Assembly: GCA_030144725.1 (NCBI GenBank)
Contig: JASKMD010000029.1
Coordinates: 8,235,443-8,299,442 of the forward strand
Length of the DNA: 64,000 nt
Source of the DNA: Haematococcus lacustris
Taxonomy: Eukaryota > Chlorophyta > Chlorophyceae > Chlamydomonadales > Haematococcaceae
Reading direction: 5' to 3'
Shown here: positions 46,381 to 57,439 of the stretch, piece after piece
Numbering within the stretch: the first letter of the stretch is position 1
Layout of the letters: each line of letters starts with the position of its first letter
The notes under the pieces: model-generated
Database searches by the model: none
What the model saw: the letters and a program-made list of their open reading frames with translations, nothing else
What the model was told of the DNA's origin: nothing
Position numbers and translations under genes: made by a program

Positions 46381-48304
46381 GTGAGTCTGCAGCTATGGGT
46401 GCTGTGTGCTCTACCCAGCCGCTCACATATTGAATACGCTGCTACCTTGACGCGCATGACTGTGTGTCCAGCAGCTCTCAACGCCGTATGTGTAAGACAT
46501 GCACTGCATGTCACCACACATGCACAACAACAACACTTGGATCATGCACAGCAACAGCTTCAATCACAGCGCGTGCCCGTCCAACGCATGTGTGTGTGTG
46601 TGAGATGCAAGAGAGCGCCAAGCGTGTGATGTGTGTGATGTCAGCAGCTCCACACACTGATATTCACCTTCAGATGTGCATGTATGAATTGCGGCATTGG
46701 TGCCTGTTGACCAATCATTGTGGCTATCAGTATCCGTATGTTGTGCATGTGGCACGCGCTGGCTTTACCTTCATCCTATGGCGGAACGCACCACACTTGC
46801 TGCATTACGACTCATTCTGGTCATCAGTGAAGTGGACAGCAGGCTTTATGGTGCATGCTGCACACACAAGCACACATCAAGGTTTGGGCATGCTCCGCTT
46901 GTGTTTGTATGGTCTGTGATTAGCTCCATACATTCGCTCCCTGTGTGCTTTACATCTCGCGCCATTGATAGCATTGCGTGCGATGCACGTTGCTTGTAGC
47001 TCAAAGTGTACACATGTATATTGCAAGGTGCTGATTCAGACATCCCTTTCGAGAAAATCACAAACCGTTACATACCCCTGAAAGCAGATTACCGTAGTCT
47101 CTTCTAACTAGACGACAGCACTAGAGGCCTTAACGCCTGACCACGTCACATGGGGCACTACACCTCCCTCATAAAGTCGTGGTTCTCCTGCTGCTGCTGG
47201 CAGTGGCGGCATATCTCATCATCTGCCTCGAAGCATTCAGTCTACTCTTGCAGCCACCCCGCCTTGGCCGGCTTCCCGTGTATGACCAACCGCCTCCCCC
47301 CTTGACATGGTTGCCAGTCTGGTTGCCACCCTTGCCTGTCCTGTGACCCCAGCCTTTGCCCCAGCCTGGCTCACCTGCCTCGACCTTGCCTGGGGCAAAG
47401 CAGCCACCCTGCTTGCCGCCCTGGCCTGGCCCACCGCCCTAGCCTTTGCCCCAGCCTGGCCCGCCTCCCCCTGGAAAGGTGGGCTGAAACTTAGCAGAAT
47501 GCCACCTGTTCTCATGCGTCTTGCCGGTGTGCTGGGCGATGGAGAAGGCCCAAGGTTAGTAGTCCCAGGTAGTCGCTTCTCAATCATTGTCGCTAGACGA
47601 TTGAGAGACATTTGGATGCGTTGTGCATCGTGCATAAGGAGCTCGCGGTGCAGATTATCAGCTGCGTCGGCGGCACTGATGCCCCGGAACACAAGCTGGT
47701 CCATTGCTGGCAATTTCGTCAAGGTCAACTAATTGTTCCCGAAAGACCAATAAAATACATTGTTTAATCATTCCCGGTTTCCCGAAGGACAAAAAACGAT
47801 TCGGGATAGGGAATCGAAAGGGAGAGTACGGTATCCAGAGGTCGGGACGTGTGAGGGCTGTTACGGGGTTGATTATCACAATTACAGCTTGGAAAAAGAC
47901 AGCAGGAAAACGAAACGCGCACCACCCTGAACTCAACCAATCAGCACCCTAGAACTTACAACGCAATGCTCTAACCCTGCCACAAGTAATTATTTGCTTA
48001 CACAAATAAAGACAGATGACGTTCGGGTGAAGAAATCTGCACGCGATCAAAACGCGATTGGCGATAATAATGGCGACGGCAATACGGGATCAGTCTGCCC
48101 ACGGCAATTGAGCGTCGAGCAAAACAAACCTAGGGTTAAGCATGGTGAGGCATGGGCGGCAGCTAGAGGAACATGACGCGTCGAGCACAAGCTACATGCA
48201 CCTAGGCATAAGGGGCAGTAGGCCGGAAGGGCAGGAGCTAGGGGTAACAGCGTCAGCGGCAGCAGCTGGGCGCAACACACGGCATGGGCAGCAGCTAGGG
48301 CAAC
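46381..48304. other. region between the unrecognised gene and the kinase-like gene, copy B
   Basis: Parallel to 27038-28912, with one insertion of about 67 bp near 46722-46790 (TGGCTATCAG...) not in A, and the minus-strand open frame listed separately. Confidence 0.4.
47237..47728 (-). CDS. hypothetical open frame, copy B
   Basis: Duplicate of 27836-28327, still open with a handful of substitutions (HELLM, NRLAT). No domain recognised. Confidence 0.3.
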   Translation of the reverse strand: MTLTKLPAMDQLVFRGISAADAADNLHRELLMHDAQRIQMSLNRLATMIEKRLPGTTNLGPSPSPSTPARRMRTGGILLSFSPPFQGEAGQAGAKARAVGQARAASRVAALPQARSRQVSQAGAKAGVTGQARVATRLATMSRGEAVGHTREAGQGGVAARVD

Positions 48305-49045
48305 ATGCCGCGTCCTTTTCTCATGCATGCAGGGCCACAGGGTCCGCAGACTCTGCAGGACCTCAAAGCAAGGCTCAGGGGCGTCATGGCTAGAGTGGAT
48401 GCACGCGTGGTCCAGGACCTGATTCGCTTCTGTGCTCCGCAGCTGCCGTACGCTGATGACCAGCTGCTTTTGCAGCTGTACCAATCTGTTGCAGCCACCC
48501 CCCACACTAGCACCAAAGTACGGTTTCAGAGAAGTGATGGGCTGGTTTTCAACGGCCCATACAGCAGCGGCATGCCTGCAAGGTGTGCCTTGCCTGCGGG
48601 CCAATGTGTCAGGAATGGGCTGGATGCTCTTCAATGCTAGGCATAAGCTGACTGGCAGGCTGTGTGCTTGGCTGCCGTCGCAGGGCCATGCTGCTGATTG
48701 CGTTCCAAAACCACACGCAGCCTCTGCTGGCCAAGTTCACACTGGACCCAACGGACATTGAGCACGAGCATAGGGTGCTTTCTGAGCTTGCTGACGTACC
48801 AGGCATTGTGGGTCCTGTGCGCCTTGTCAGGTGCTTAAGTGGCGACTTCATCACTCCAGCAAGCGGTGTGTGGTGCAAACTCACATGTGGTGTTGTGTTG
48901 TGACATGGTGGCGCCAGGTTAAGCATGGTACAGTCAACTACCTTTTCATGTCATACCCATGCTTCCTACCAATCCACCATCTTCCAGCTCTTAACCCTAC
49001 CTCCCTCCCACCCACCTTCCCACCCACCTTCCCACCCACCCTCAC

Positions 49046-51465
49046 CTTCTTGAAGAACTGCTCCAGTGTCCGGTCCTAGGCTCCGTACAGCCTCAGCCGC
49101 TGCTCTGCCCACTTGGGGTCCAGGTACACCTCCCACACCGCATCCCAGGTGGCCAGGGTGACGGTGATGTGCTTCAGGTTGGCCTCCAGGGAGGTGCCGG
49201 CCGAGCTGGCTGCTGCCAGGTGCTGGAGGTGGGGCTTGATCGGTGCTAGCCACCGCTCTGTGTCACGGCGGGCATTGTTCAGGCCACTACCATGCTTGAC
49301 CTGGCCCTTGGTCAGCTTCCACCGGCGCAGCTGGTCTGCCTTGAGCTGGCCTGTTGCTGGATCCCACACCCCAGAGGCTGCGCTGACTGCCTGGGTGACG
49401 CCGGGGTCGATTCCCACCCCAATCTGAGTGTCTGGGTTGAACACAAACTCACGCTGCTCAGCTAGGCCCTTGCCAATGCGGGGCAGTCCCAACTCATGAG
49501 CCGCTGCTGCCGCTGCACTTGGGCGGCTGCTGGTGCTGCTGTTGCTGCTGGAGGGGCCTGTTGCTGAGGGTGGGGCAGGAGGAGGGGGGAGGGGGCGGGT
49601 GTAGTGCACACATACACTGACACCATCGGTCTCCACTGTCCGCTCGAACTCAAAGCCTTGGTTGGCCAGCTTGCCTGTGCTGAACCACCTGTCCCAATGG
49701 TTGCTACGGGCTGGCTCTGCGGTGAACTCATCCTCTGTCTCTCTTGTGAGCCCCAGCTGCTGGCACACCCCATGCAATACCCTGCTGTCCACCTTGACGA
49801 AGTGCACCCCTGCCCTGGCCAAGGGGGTGAGGGTGAAGGGGGGTGGGCAGGTCAGGACCCGGGGCCCCTCCCTACGCCCGCCACGCTTTGGCTTGCCTGG
49901 CACGGGTGTGGTGGGGGGCTGCTGCCACTGCTCCAGGCACCTGCACACGTGCACCGCATGGCGCATGCGGCAGGGCAGGGGTACGGTGTCCTGCAAGGAG
50001 TCTCCCTCCTCCAGGGCCAGCAGTCTCCGCTGCTTGGCTGCCTCCTCCATCAGGTCGTTGACATGCGCCTTGTCCAGGTGGGCAGCCTGCAGCTCAGGGC
50101 TGTCAGTGTTGAGGCTGTACCCACACGTCAGCTTGACGAAGAGCTGAGCCTCCTCCCCGCTCCAGCCTAGCTGGGCCCTGGCAGCCTTGGCGTAGAGCTT
50201 GACTATGCGCTCTGCAGGTCAGGTCAGGTCAGGTCAGGTCAGGTCAGGTCAGGTCAGGTCAGGTCAGGTACCAGGTCAGGTCAGGTACCAGGTCAGGTCA
50301 GGTCAGGTCAGGTCAGGTCAGGTCAGGTCAGGTCAGGTCTATGTCAAGTCTATGTCAGGTCAGGTCAGGTATATGTCAGGTCAGGTCTATGTCAAGGTCC
50401 AGGTGCCACCACCACCACTTGCCTGGGTTGGAGTAGTGCTGCTGCATGGCGACCGCCAGCTGCATGGAGTGATGGCTGATGGTGTTGTGGTCACCGGTGA
50501 AGTTGGCGCTGCCCAGCTGCTGCAGCTTGGCTAGTAGCTCCTGGTTGCTGGGGTCATCAAAGGCAGGCTTGATGCTGAAGTGCTTGTTCTGCCCAGCGCG
50601 CCCAAGCCGCCGCTGCAGCTGGTTGTAGGGGGTGAGGAAATTGGAGTTGGCAAAATACAGGCAAAACACCTTGAGCTGTTGCAGCAGGACTGGGTCTTCA
50701 CTGTCCAAGGGCATGGGTGGCCCAGTGGGAGCTGCTGGTGGGGGGTGGCGGGCAGCAAGGCGGGCGCTGGGTGGGCGCAGGGTGGGTGGCGCTGGGGCAG
50801 GCTCTGGCTCTGGCTCAGGCTCATGGTCAGGGTCTGGCTCAGGAGCCCAGTCCATTTCCATGCTGGCTGGCTGGGCAGGGACACGCAGGGGGAGTGGGGG
50901 TAGGGGTGCAGCATCAAGTGCACGGGGAGGCTGCACGGCTGGAGGTGTAGGGGCGCTGGGGTACCCCTGGGTGGAGTAGCCTATAAGGCAGGTCAGGAAT
51001 ATCCTGAGCACATACAATGACGCGATTACGCGGAGCTGAGAGTGGATGCCGGCCCGCAGCTGGAAATGGGCCAGCAGCTTGCGCCTCGTCTTCTTGCAGC
51101 CGCGCAGCACAGCGCCACCCGGGACTTTGATAACCTGCAGGCAATTACGATCAAAATTTTGACAGGCCGGCAATGCGGGGACACCAATAGTGCGGGGACA
51201 CGAGCAGTGCATGGGCATACAAGGCGGGGGTGCGTACCTGTCGGCGCTGGGTTTTCCATTCAGCCCTTCGCTCCTCGCGTTGTTTGGCTGGAGGGGTCCT
51301 ATGACCTGCGCTGGCATGAACAGAAGCGAAGTGAGCAGCGCGGAGCTCATCCGGACTGCACAGTTGCAGCGGACCACACTGCGACTACGACGAACCTTGT
51401 TTTCGCGGGCTTTCAATCGGAAGCGGATCTTGCTCCGCGGCACTGGGCCGCTTCCTCGGAGGCAT
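49046..51465 (-). pseudogene. Fanzor gene Fz-5: N-terminal half and RuvC-I, 3'-truncated
   Basis: Exons: 51396-51465 (MPPRKRPSAAEQ, basic), 51238-51305 (KQREERRAEWKTQRRQ, very basic), 51134 to about 50410 (VIKVPGGAVLRGCKKTRRK, then an Asp/Glu/Pro linker and HYSNPGK), 50211-49046. The first three join in phase. The basic exons look like a bipartite nuclear signal, expected for a nucleus-acting Fanzor. The big exon carries the helical middle (RIVKLYAKAARAQLGW) and NPDTQIGVGIDPGVTQAVS, with the RuvC-I Asp codon at 49406-49408, then TLATWDAVW and an end at GTGAGG. The RuvC-II and RuvC-III exons are absent. The splice joining exons 3 and 4 across the AGGTC repeat does not fit a clean GT-AG phase. 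No catalysis expected. Confidence 0.85.
50217..50400 (+). repeat. CAGGT pentamer array inside a Fanzor intron
   Basis: Repeated AGGTC with ACC and TATGTCA interruptions, located between Fanzor exons 3 and 4. Confidence 0.93.
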
Positions 51466-52513
51466 TGCGCCACTAGGCTCATACCTACTAACACCTGCTG
51501 AGCTCCTACTTATACCCAGGAGGCGATGTCACTCTCCCAAAGGGCACACTCCCAAAGGGCACTCGCACTTTCAGCCTGAGGTTGCAACTGCAACACGTCC
51601 CATGCCCCATGGATACCGCATGCTTGCTGCGCTGCGGACAACAGCTCAAAAACACTCTAGACTGCATCCATGACAAAGGCTATGGGCACAATGACATCAA
51701 GGCGGCCAACGTGTTCTTAGACAGCAAGGGTGAGTGAGCAAGCATGGTGGTGCGTTGCATGGTTGCTGCTTTTGTGCTTAGCCTAGAAAGGCCCTCACTC
51801 CACCACCAATTTTGTATGCTTTGCATGTTACAGGCGACTGCATACTTGGTGATTTCGGGGCTGCACAGAGTCTTGGCATGGTTCCTAAAGAAGGCACAAA
51901 CACGCACTGGCCTGCCGACGTGACGGAGTTGACATCAACTGCAGCTGACTTCTTCATGTTGGCAGTCATGTTGTTGGAGCGTGCGGGGGTCCATGAGCTG
52001 TGCCGGGACCCCACCCTAGCAACGATACGTGCGTCAGCTGAAAGGCTTGCTGCTGCCCTACCATCAGGAGCAACTCAGTCACAGTCGCCGCAGCTGCAGC
52101 TCTACGCATTTGTCTTGGAACTGATTGAAGCGTGTTCGCTACACTAGTGTACTGAGTGTACACACCGAGGTTGCTGAGGTTGCAGCATTGAGTGTGTGGC
52201 ATGCATCTAGAGCACAGCGTCTGTGTTGCTCCCGCATGCTCATCTCAGGAATGCATGCTGCCATCAGCAGCAGCCATCAAAGTCTCCTGGAGCTGGCAGC
52301 TGCATGTGGCCCCGGATGTGTCCCAGTCACATGTAGCTGAGTGAGGTTACATCTTGTTCCATGCTGCGGTCATACGATTATGGGTAGGGTTTCTCTAACT
52401 CGATCGAAGATAGAAGGTTTGTGTAGAGTCCGAAATGCTTGCTTGTGCAACGACTAGTGTTTCCTGCAACCGCTGGTTTATGTGTTCTGTTCAGCACTAA
52501 AATGTTGTATAGT

Positions 52514-53600
52514 GATAGGTGGCTTACACCGCTTGAGCCGTCAGCCGTTAGGCTGCTAGGCCGCCCTCCCCCTCTAGGGGTTCGGGACTTTCTGTAACGC
52601 ACTTCAAAGCAAGGTGCACATACAAAGGTGCACATGTACTCAACATGAAGTCATGCAAGTTCTCAATATTGTTCTGTACAGTCATGGCAAACTCCGGCTG
52701 CTCTCTGATGGAACTCGTGGCAGTGCACTCAAAGATGAAATGCATGGCGTCATCCACTACCCCCTCTGTGCATCTAGTGCATGTGCGATCAATGAAAGTT
52801 ACCCCCTCGAACCGAGCCTTCTCCACCCCCAAACCGTTGTTGCCTAACCTAAACCTAGTCAAGCTCGTGCGAACTTCTGTAGAGAGCTGTCTGTTCAGCA
52901 GGTGTGGTGCCATGTGATTGATGCCAATGCCGTCCCCATGCTTAAACCATGCAACATACGAGCATCTCTCCCGATGTACCGTCTCAGGCAGTCTAGGGTC
53001 TCCCTCAAACCCGACCCAACGCCTCCCCCACCTCTCGAGCCACTTGACTTCCATAGCCTTGGTGCCTAGGACCATGTCCAGGCTCAAGGTGAACTCACCC
53101 CCCATCAGCTCTCTGGCGGCAAGCTGAAACTGAGCACTCCAGCTGGCCTGGCACCTCCCGCCTAACTCCACATCTGCCTTGATGACCCTCATTAGCAGGT
53201 CACTGTGGGATAGTTTGGCAGTGTTCTAGAACTTGCAAGCAGCCCTAAGCCAGTAAAGCTGGAGGGGCAGTTGCCCCAACTCATGCAACACCATCAGGCC
53301 TGACACTGAGCTACGTACCCTGGCAGCAAACCTAAGAAACCTGAGCATGCGTGTTTGCACTAGGTTGGAGAGTTGCACACCATGCCCAAGGAAGGCAGTG
53401 CCCCATACCTGGCTGCCATACAGCCCCAAGGGGAGCACAAACGCTCTAATGAGGTGACACAGGGCATATGGATCATGCAGGACTCCATACTCTTTGGCAC
53501 GCTTGCACGCCTGGCGCATGGCGAGGAACATGCCAGCCCTCATATGAGTGGCAGCAAAAGCAGGGGTGGCGCTGGGATTGAAGTGCATGCCTACACTCGT
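52514..53600 (-). mobile_element. LINE fragment, copy B, uninterrupted
   Basis: Continuous minus-strand ORF2 C-terminus, from MHFNPSATPAF through GLYGSQVWG and WLERWGRRWVGF to CTRCTEGVVDD, broken only by the TAG at 53227 shared with copy A. It is the reference for locating Fz-2, Gy2 and the 36101 element. Confidence 0.85.
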
Positions 53601-53762
53601 GCAAATTAAGGTCTGGCTGGCTTGAAAAACCTGGGAGTTGAGGTCTGTAACTTGGTATGTGGGTTGCTGTGACATAGGAGAGTACTAGACTCTCTCGGGC
53701 CAAAGTGCAATTCCCACTCGGTGTCGAGTTGCTGGACCAGGTGTGGGGTTGCGACCCTGATT

Positions 53763-56488
53763 CGTCGGACATTTTCCCCCCCATCGATCCCGCCTCGATT
53801 GCGGACCGATAGGGGGGTTCGACGCCGACTGAATTCGGCCCATTGCGTCGATGGGGTTAGGTGATCGATTCGATGGGGGTATCGATTTTTGTGATTTCGA
53901 GGTCTGTTCGAGGCCTGTTCGAGTCGGTTGCATCCATCGAATCGATGGGGGATCGATAATTGCTGGACACTCATCGATGTTACACTAGCTTAATGCCAAA
54001 GCACAAGACCTACGGGAATGCTGACTGCACTAGCGCCCCGCAACACAACACCAACAATAACACCATCACCAAGGCCAACACAACATTACCACCACCGACA
54101 ACTCAACAACAAGCCATGTCGCACACCAAGCACGGACTGGCAACCACCCAAGTGCTTGGCTTGGCTTGGCTGTCCCACTGGCTTGGCTGTCCCCTTGAGA
54201 GAAGGATGGGATGGTCATTGTTGTGTGTGGGCATGACATGGCTAGTGAGGGTTGTGTTGGCTGCTACTACTAGCGCTGGCTCCAGGCTGCCCGCTCCAGG
54301 CTGCCCAGGCTGCCCACTCCAAGTGCTCCAGGCTGCCCGCTCCAGGCTGCATAGGGGGTTGCGTACTGGTGGTGGTGGTGGGACAGCAGAGGGACGGAGG
54401 AAGAGGCCAAGGGGCAGGAGGCCAGCTGGGCTGGGTGTCAGCCACGTACCGGCAGGTGGTTAGCCACTTCTTAGAGGTGTTAGGGAGAAGAGGGAGAAGG
54501 GGGAGAAGAGAGGGCAGGCAGGAGAGGGAGAAGAGGAATGAGATTTGGCAGGGAGAAGAGGGACAAGAGGGGGCTTCCTCCTGGCTGCTGGGTAGGGTAG
54601 GGAGGGGACTCTGAAAGTGAGGGGGAGGGGAAAATGGGGGCGTAGGAGACTTGGAGGTGTTGGTGATGGGACAGGGTAGGGTTAGGGGGAAGGGGCCAAG
54701 GGGTTGGAGTGTGACTGTAAGACCTGCAGCAAGCAAGGGGCATGCTTGTGATCAACAAACAAGGACATGCATGACTAGAGGTGGGCAGGCTGGTCAAACA
54801 CCCCAACAACATTTGCACTCACCTTGGCTCTTGGCTGCTGGCAGGGGAGGGGAGGGGAGGGGAGGGGAGGGGAGGGGAGGGGAGGGGAGGGGAGGGGAGG
54901 GGAGGGGAGGGGAGGGGAGGGGAGGGGAGGGGAGGGGAGGGGAGGGGAGGGGAGGGGAGGGGAGGGGAGGGGAGGGGAGGGGAGGGGAGGGGAGGGGAGG
55001 GGAGGGGAGGGGAGGGGGGGGGGGGGGAGGGATGGGGGGGGGGAGGGGAGGGGGGGGGAGGGGAGGGGAGGGGAGGGGAAGGGATGGGGGGGGGAGGGGA
55101 GGGGGGGGGAGGGGAGGAGAGGGGAAGGGATGGGGGGGGGGGGGAGGGATGGGGGAGGGGAAGGGATGGGGGAGGGGAGGTGCTGGTGGTAGTGGTAGTG
55201 GAAAGGGTAATGGGTGCGACCATTAGAACCTGCAAAAAAAACAAGGGCATGACAGCGGTCAGACCAGGTACATGGAGCCACACATTTGCAAAGGCTAGCC
55301 ACTCACAATTCGCTAGGTGAAGTGTGTGAGGGGGGGGGAAATGGGGTTTGGTGTGGGGTGAGGGGGGGGGGGCGGCAAGGGGGGGAGGTTGTTGCTCATC
55401 GCTGCCGCTTCCAACTGCTCCTTGCTGCTCATGGCTGCTCATGGCTGCACTGCCAAGCTTCTTGGGTTCTGGCTTACGACTGCCCTTGATCTCCAGGCTC
55501 CTCCAGGCTCCTCCAGGCTCCACTTCCATCTCCAATCCACTTCACCTGCAAGCAATCCATGCAACATGAGACACACATTCTTTACCAATAGTTGCTATCT
55601 CGGCTTTGCATTTGTCGATGATCATCGTACCTTCCCGGTGCTACTTGGGGTAGGCTGTGGAAGCTCCTCCGTTAATGCACGTCAAATCTTCTGTCTGACT
55701 GGATTTCTTCTTCAGCTACAAGGCACTCAACATGAGCCACGAAATTGATGAGCGCCGCACCTTGCTCCTCACAGTGCACCTTTCCCCTGGCTTACTATTC
55801 TTTCTCCTCGCTGCCCCTTGCTCCTTTCGCTCAACCTGGTCGCAGGCTTGCTATGGCTGCTGGCTGGCGACGCCTGGTTTGCTCGTAGCTACGCTTTTGG
55901 CTGCGGATTGTTCCTGGCTGCTCCTGGCTCCTCCTGGCTGCCAGCTTCTCCTGGCTGCTAGCTCCTCCTGGATGCGTGTTTGGTGTGGCAGTGTGCTGTC
56001 CTTCGCGATCCCTTTGCTTCCTTCGCGCTTCCTTTGCGAAACATACATGCAACCTGAAAGTTTGAAACCTTGGGGCATACCGTGTGGTTAACAACGACCT
56101 GACATGCTGTTTGCCGGTCTCGCCCGTCTCAGCCCATCGGTCGGCAGCTTTCAACCAACTTCGACCGCAATCGACCCTATTTCGATGACCCTGTCGACTT
56201 TGCAACGATCGACAGGTTTCGTTGACCCGGGGGAAGTCTCTGGCGGCCAGCCCATCGATTGCTCGGCAGCTTTCAACCAGCTTCGACCGCAATCGATCCT
56301 ATTTCGATGACCCCATCGATTTTGCTACAATCGACAGGTTTCGATGACCCTGGGAAAGTCTCTGGCGGCCACCCAACATATTTCGATCAGCTTCGACCGC
56401 CTTCGATCGCAATCGATCCCCTTTCGATGACCCCATCGAATTTGCAAAAATCGACAGGTTTCGATGACCCGGGGGAAAATGTCCGACG
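53763..56488. mobile_element. TIR element, 2.7 kb, subterminal repeats, TT duplication
   Basis: Absent from copy A at 38268. Ends CGTCGGACATTTTCCCCC in inverted orientation. Flanked by TT (53761-53762 and 56489-56490). The right subterminal region holds three imperfect units of about 120 bp (starting near 56148, 56268, 56385) with AATCGA and TTCGATGACCC words; the left end is also rich in ATCGAT. The middle is simple G-rich repeat and Cys/Leu-rich sequence. No transposase recognised. Superfamily unknown. Confidence 0.85.
54843..55180 (+). repeat. (GGGGA)n and long G runs
   Basis: About 35 clean GGGGA units, then degenerate runs of 8-12 G with GGGATGG words. Potential G-quadruplex on the plus strand, inside the TIR element. 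Confidence 0.93.
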
Positions 56489-57439
56489 TTTTGACGAAGG
56501 GAGTTGCCACCGAGTGACCAAAGTGAACTGACATGAAATGTGAGTATGAGCGATTGTAAAGGATGGTTACAGCGTACCAATGTGTGTTGAGGATGTAATA
56601 GTCGATGAGATAGTCGACATCTGTGCACAGGTCAGCAGGACCCTGCAATTGTCCCATTTGCTCTGCTGCTGTGGCCTGATGCCAGTTTCAACTGAATGTG
56701 TTTGGTGGGTGGCACCAGGGTGCCCATGAATATGCCTTGTGGGCGCAGGCAGCTGCCGTGGGATGTGGGAATGAGGCGTGCCAAGAAAGGAGCAGGGACG
56801 ATAAGAAACCAATCCAGCGGCTGGCTTGTGCAAGGCAGGGCGCGCAACGTGCGCAATATGGGACGCCAGTTTCATTACTATATTGCGATCGCTGCTGCGC
56901 CAACGCATCGAGCTGCACCGGACTTGAAATGCAATCCCCGATCACGCCGTCCAGCCCCTAAGCCAGCCAGCACACCCCACACCCAGGTCGCGCGGAGCCG
57001 AATTCCCGCAGAATTTCCGCAGAGCTTGAAGCCGCGGTTGACCGAGTAGACGCGCTGATATTGGGGCGTTGTCGCAGCATTGGGCGCAGTACGCATTAAA
57101 ACAAAAACTGAGCGCAGGACGCTGCCTGTGTGCGATGCAATGATACAGGTCCATCTGACCTTGACAAGTTTGCATGCAGCGCGTCTCACGGTCCCGCGGT
57201 CATCGCCCGCATCACTCTCGGACCGCGCGTGGGCGATAAAAGTGCGCGTTTCTTGCGCGCGCAGGCCCAGCTGCAGCGAACCAGAGTCATCAGAACCGGC
57301 AAACAGGAGCACGCACGCACGCCCGCACGCACACAGAAGCAATTGCAGGCAGCAGGAGGCGGCAAGAGCTGGCAGCAGGCTCAGGCAGCTGGCAATACCT
57401 ACTGCCATTACACAGACCCTGCACTGATCCAGCTGCACC

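Larger units (their letters stand above)
48897..51596 (-). mobile_element. 2,700-bp Fanzor-bearing insertion
   Basis: Defined by comparison with copy A. The left edge follows GGTGTTGT (48896); the right edge precedes GTCCCATGCCCC (51597). Ends show only a short inverted GTGTTG. No target duplication; instead a target deletion of about 140 bp on the left. The 3' part of the Fanzor gene and its tail are missing, so the left end is probably a truncation. Confidence 0.85.
48305..52147 (+). pseudogene. protein-kinase-like gene, copy B, split by the Fanzor-bearing insertion
   Basis: N-terminal exon 48305-48640 and N-lobe exon from about 48684 (LLAKFTLDPTDIEHEHRVL). Sequence matches copy A to 48896, then 2,700 bp of insertion, then resumes at 51597 with PCPMDTACLLRC, HNDIKAANVFLD and, after an intron, LGDFGAA to the stop at 52147. 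About 140 bp of intron and the hinge exon (ALLMPLY) are lost. A 3-bp gain gives TELTSTAAD. Not functional as read. Confidence 0.7.

Noticed and set aside
49046..51465. Functional Fanzor nuclease
   Set aside because: RuvC-II and RuvC-III exons are missing; sequence passes directly into the kinase-like gene at 48896.
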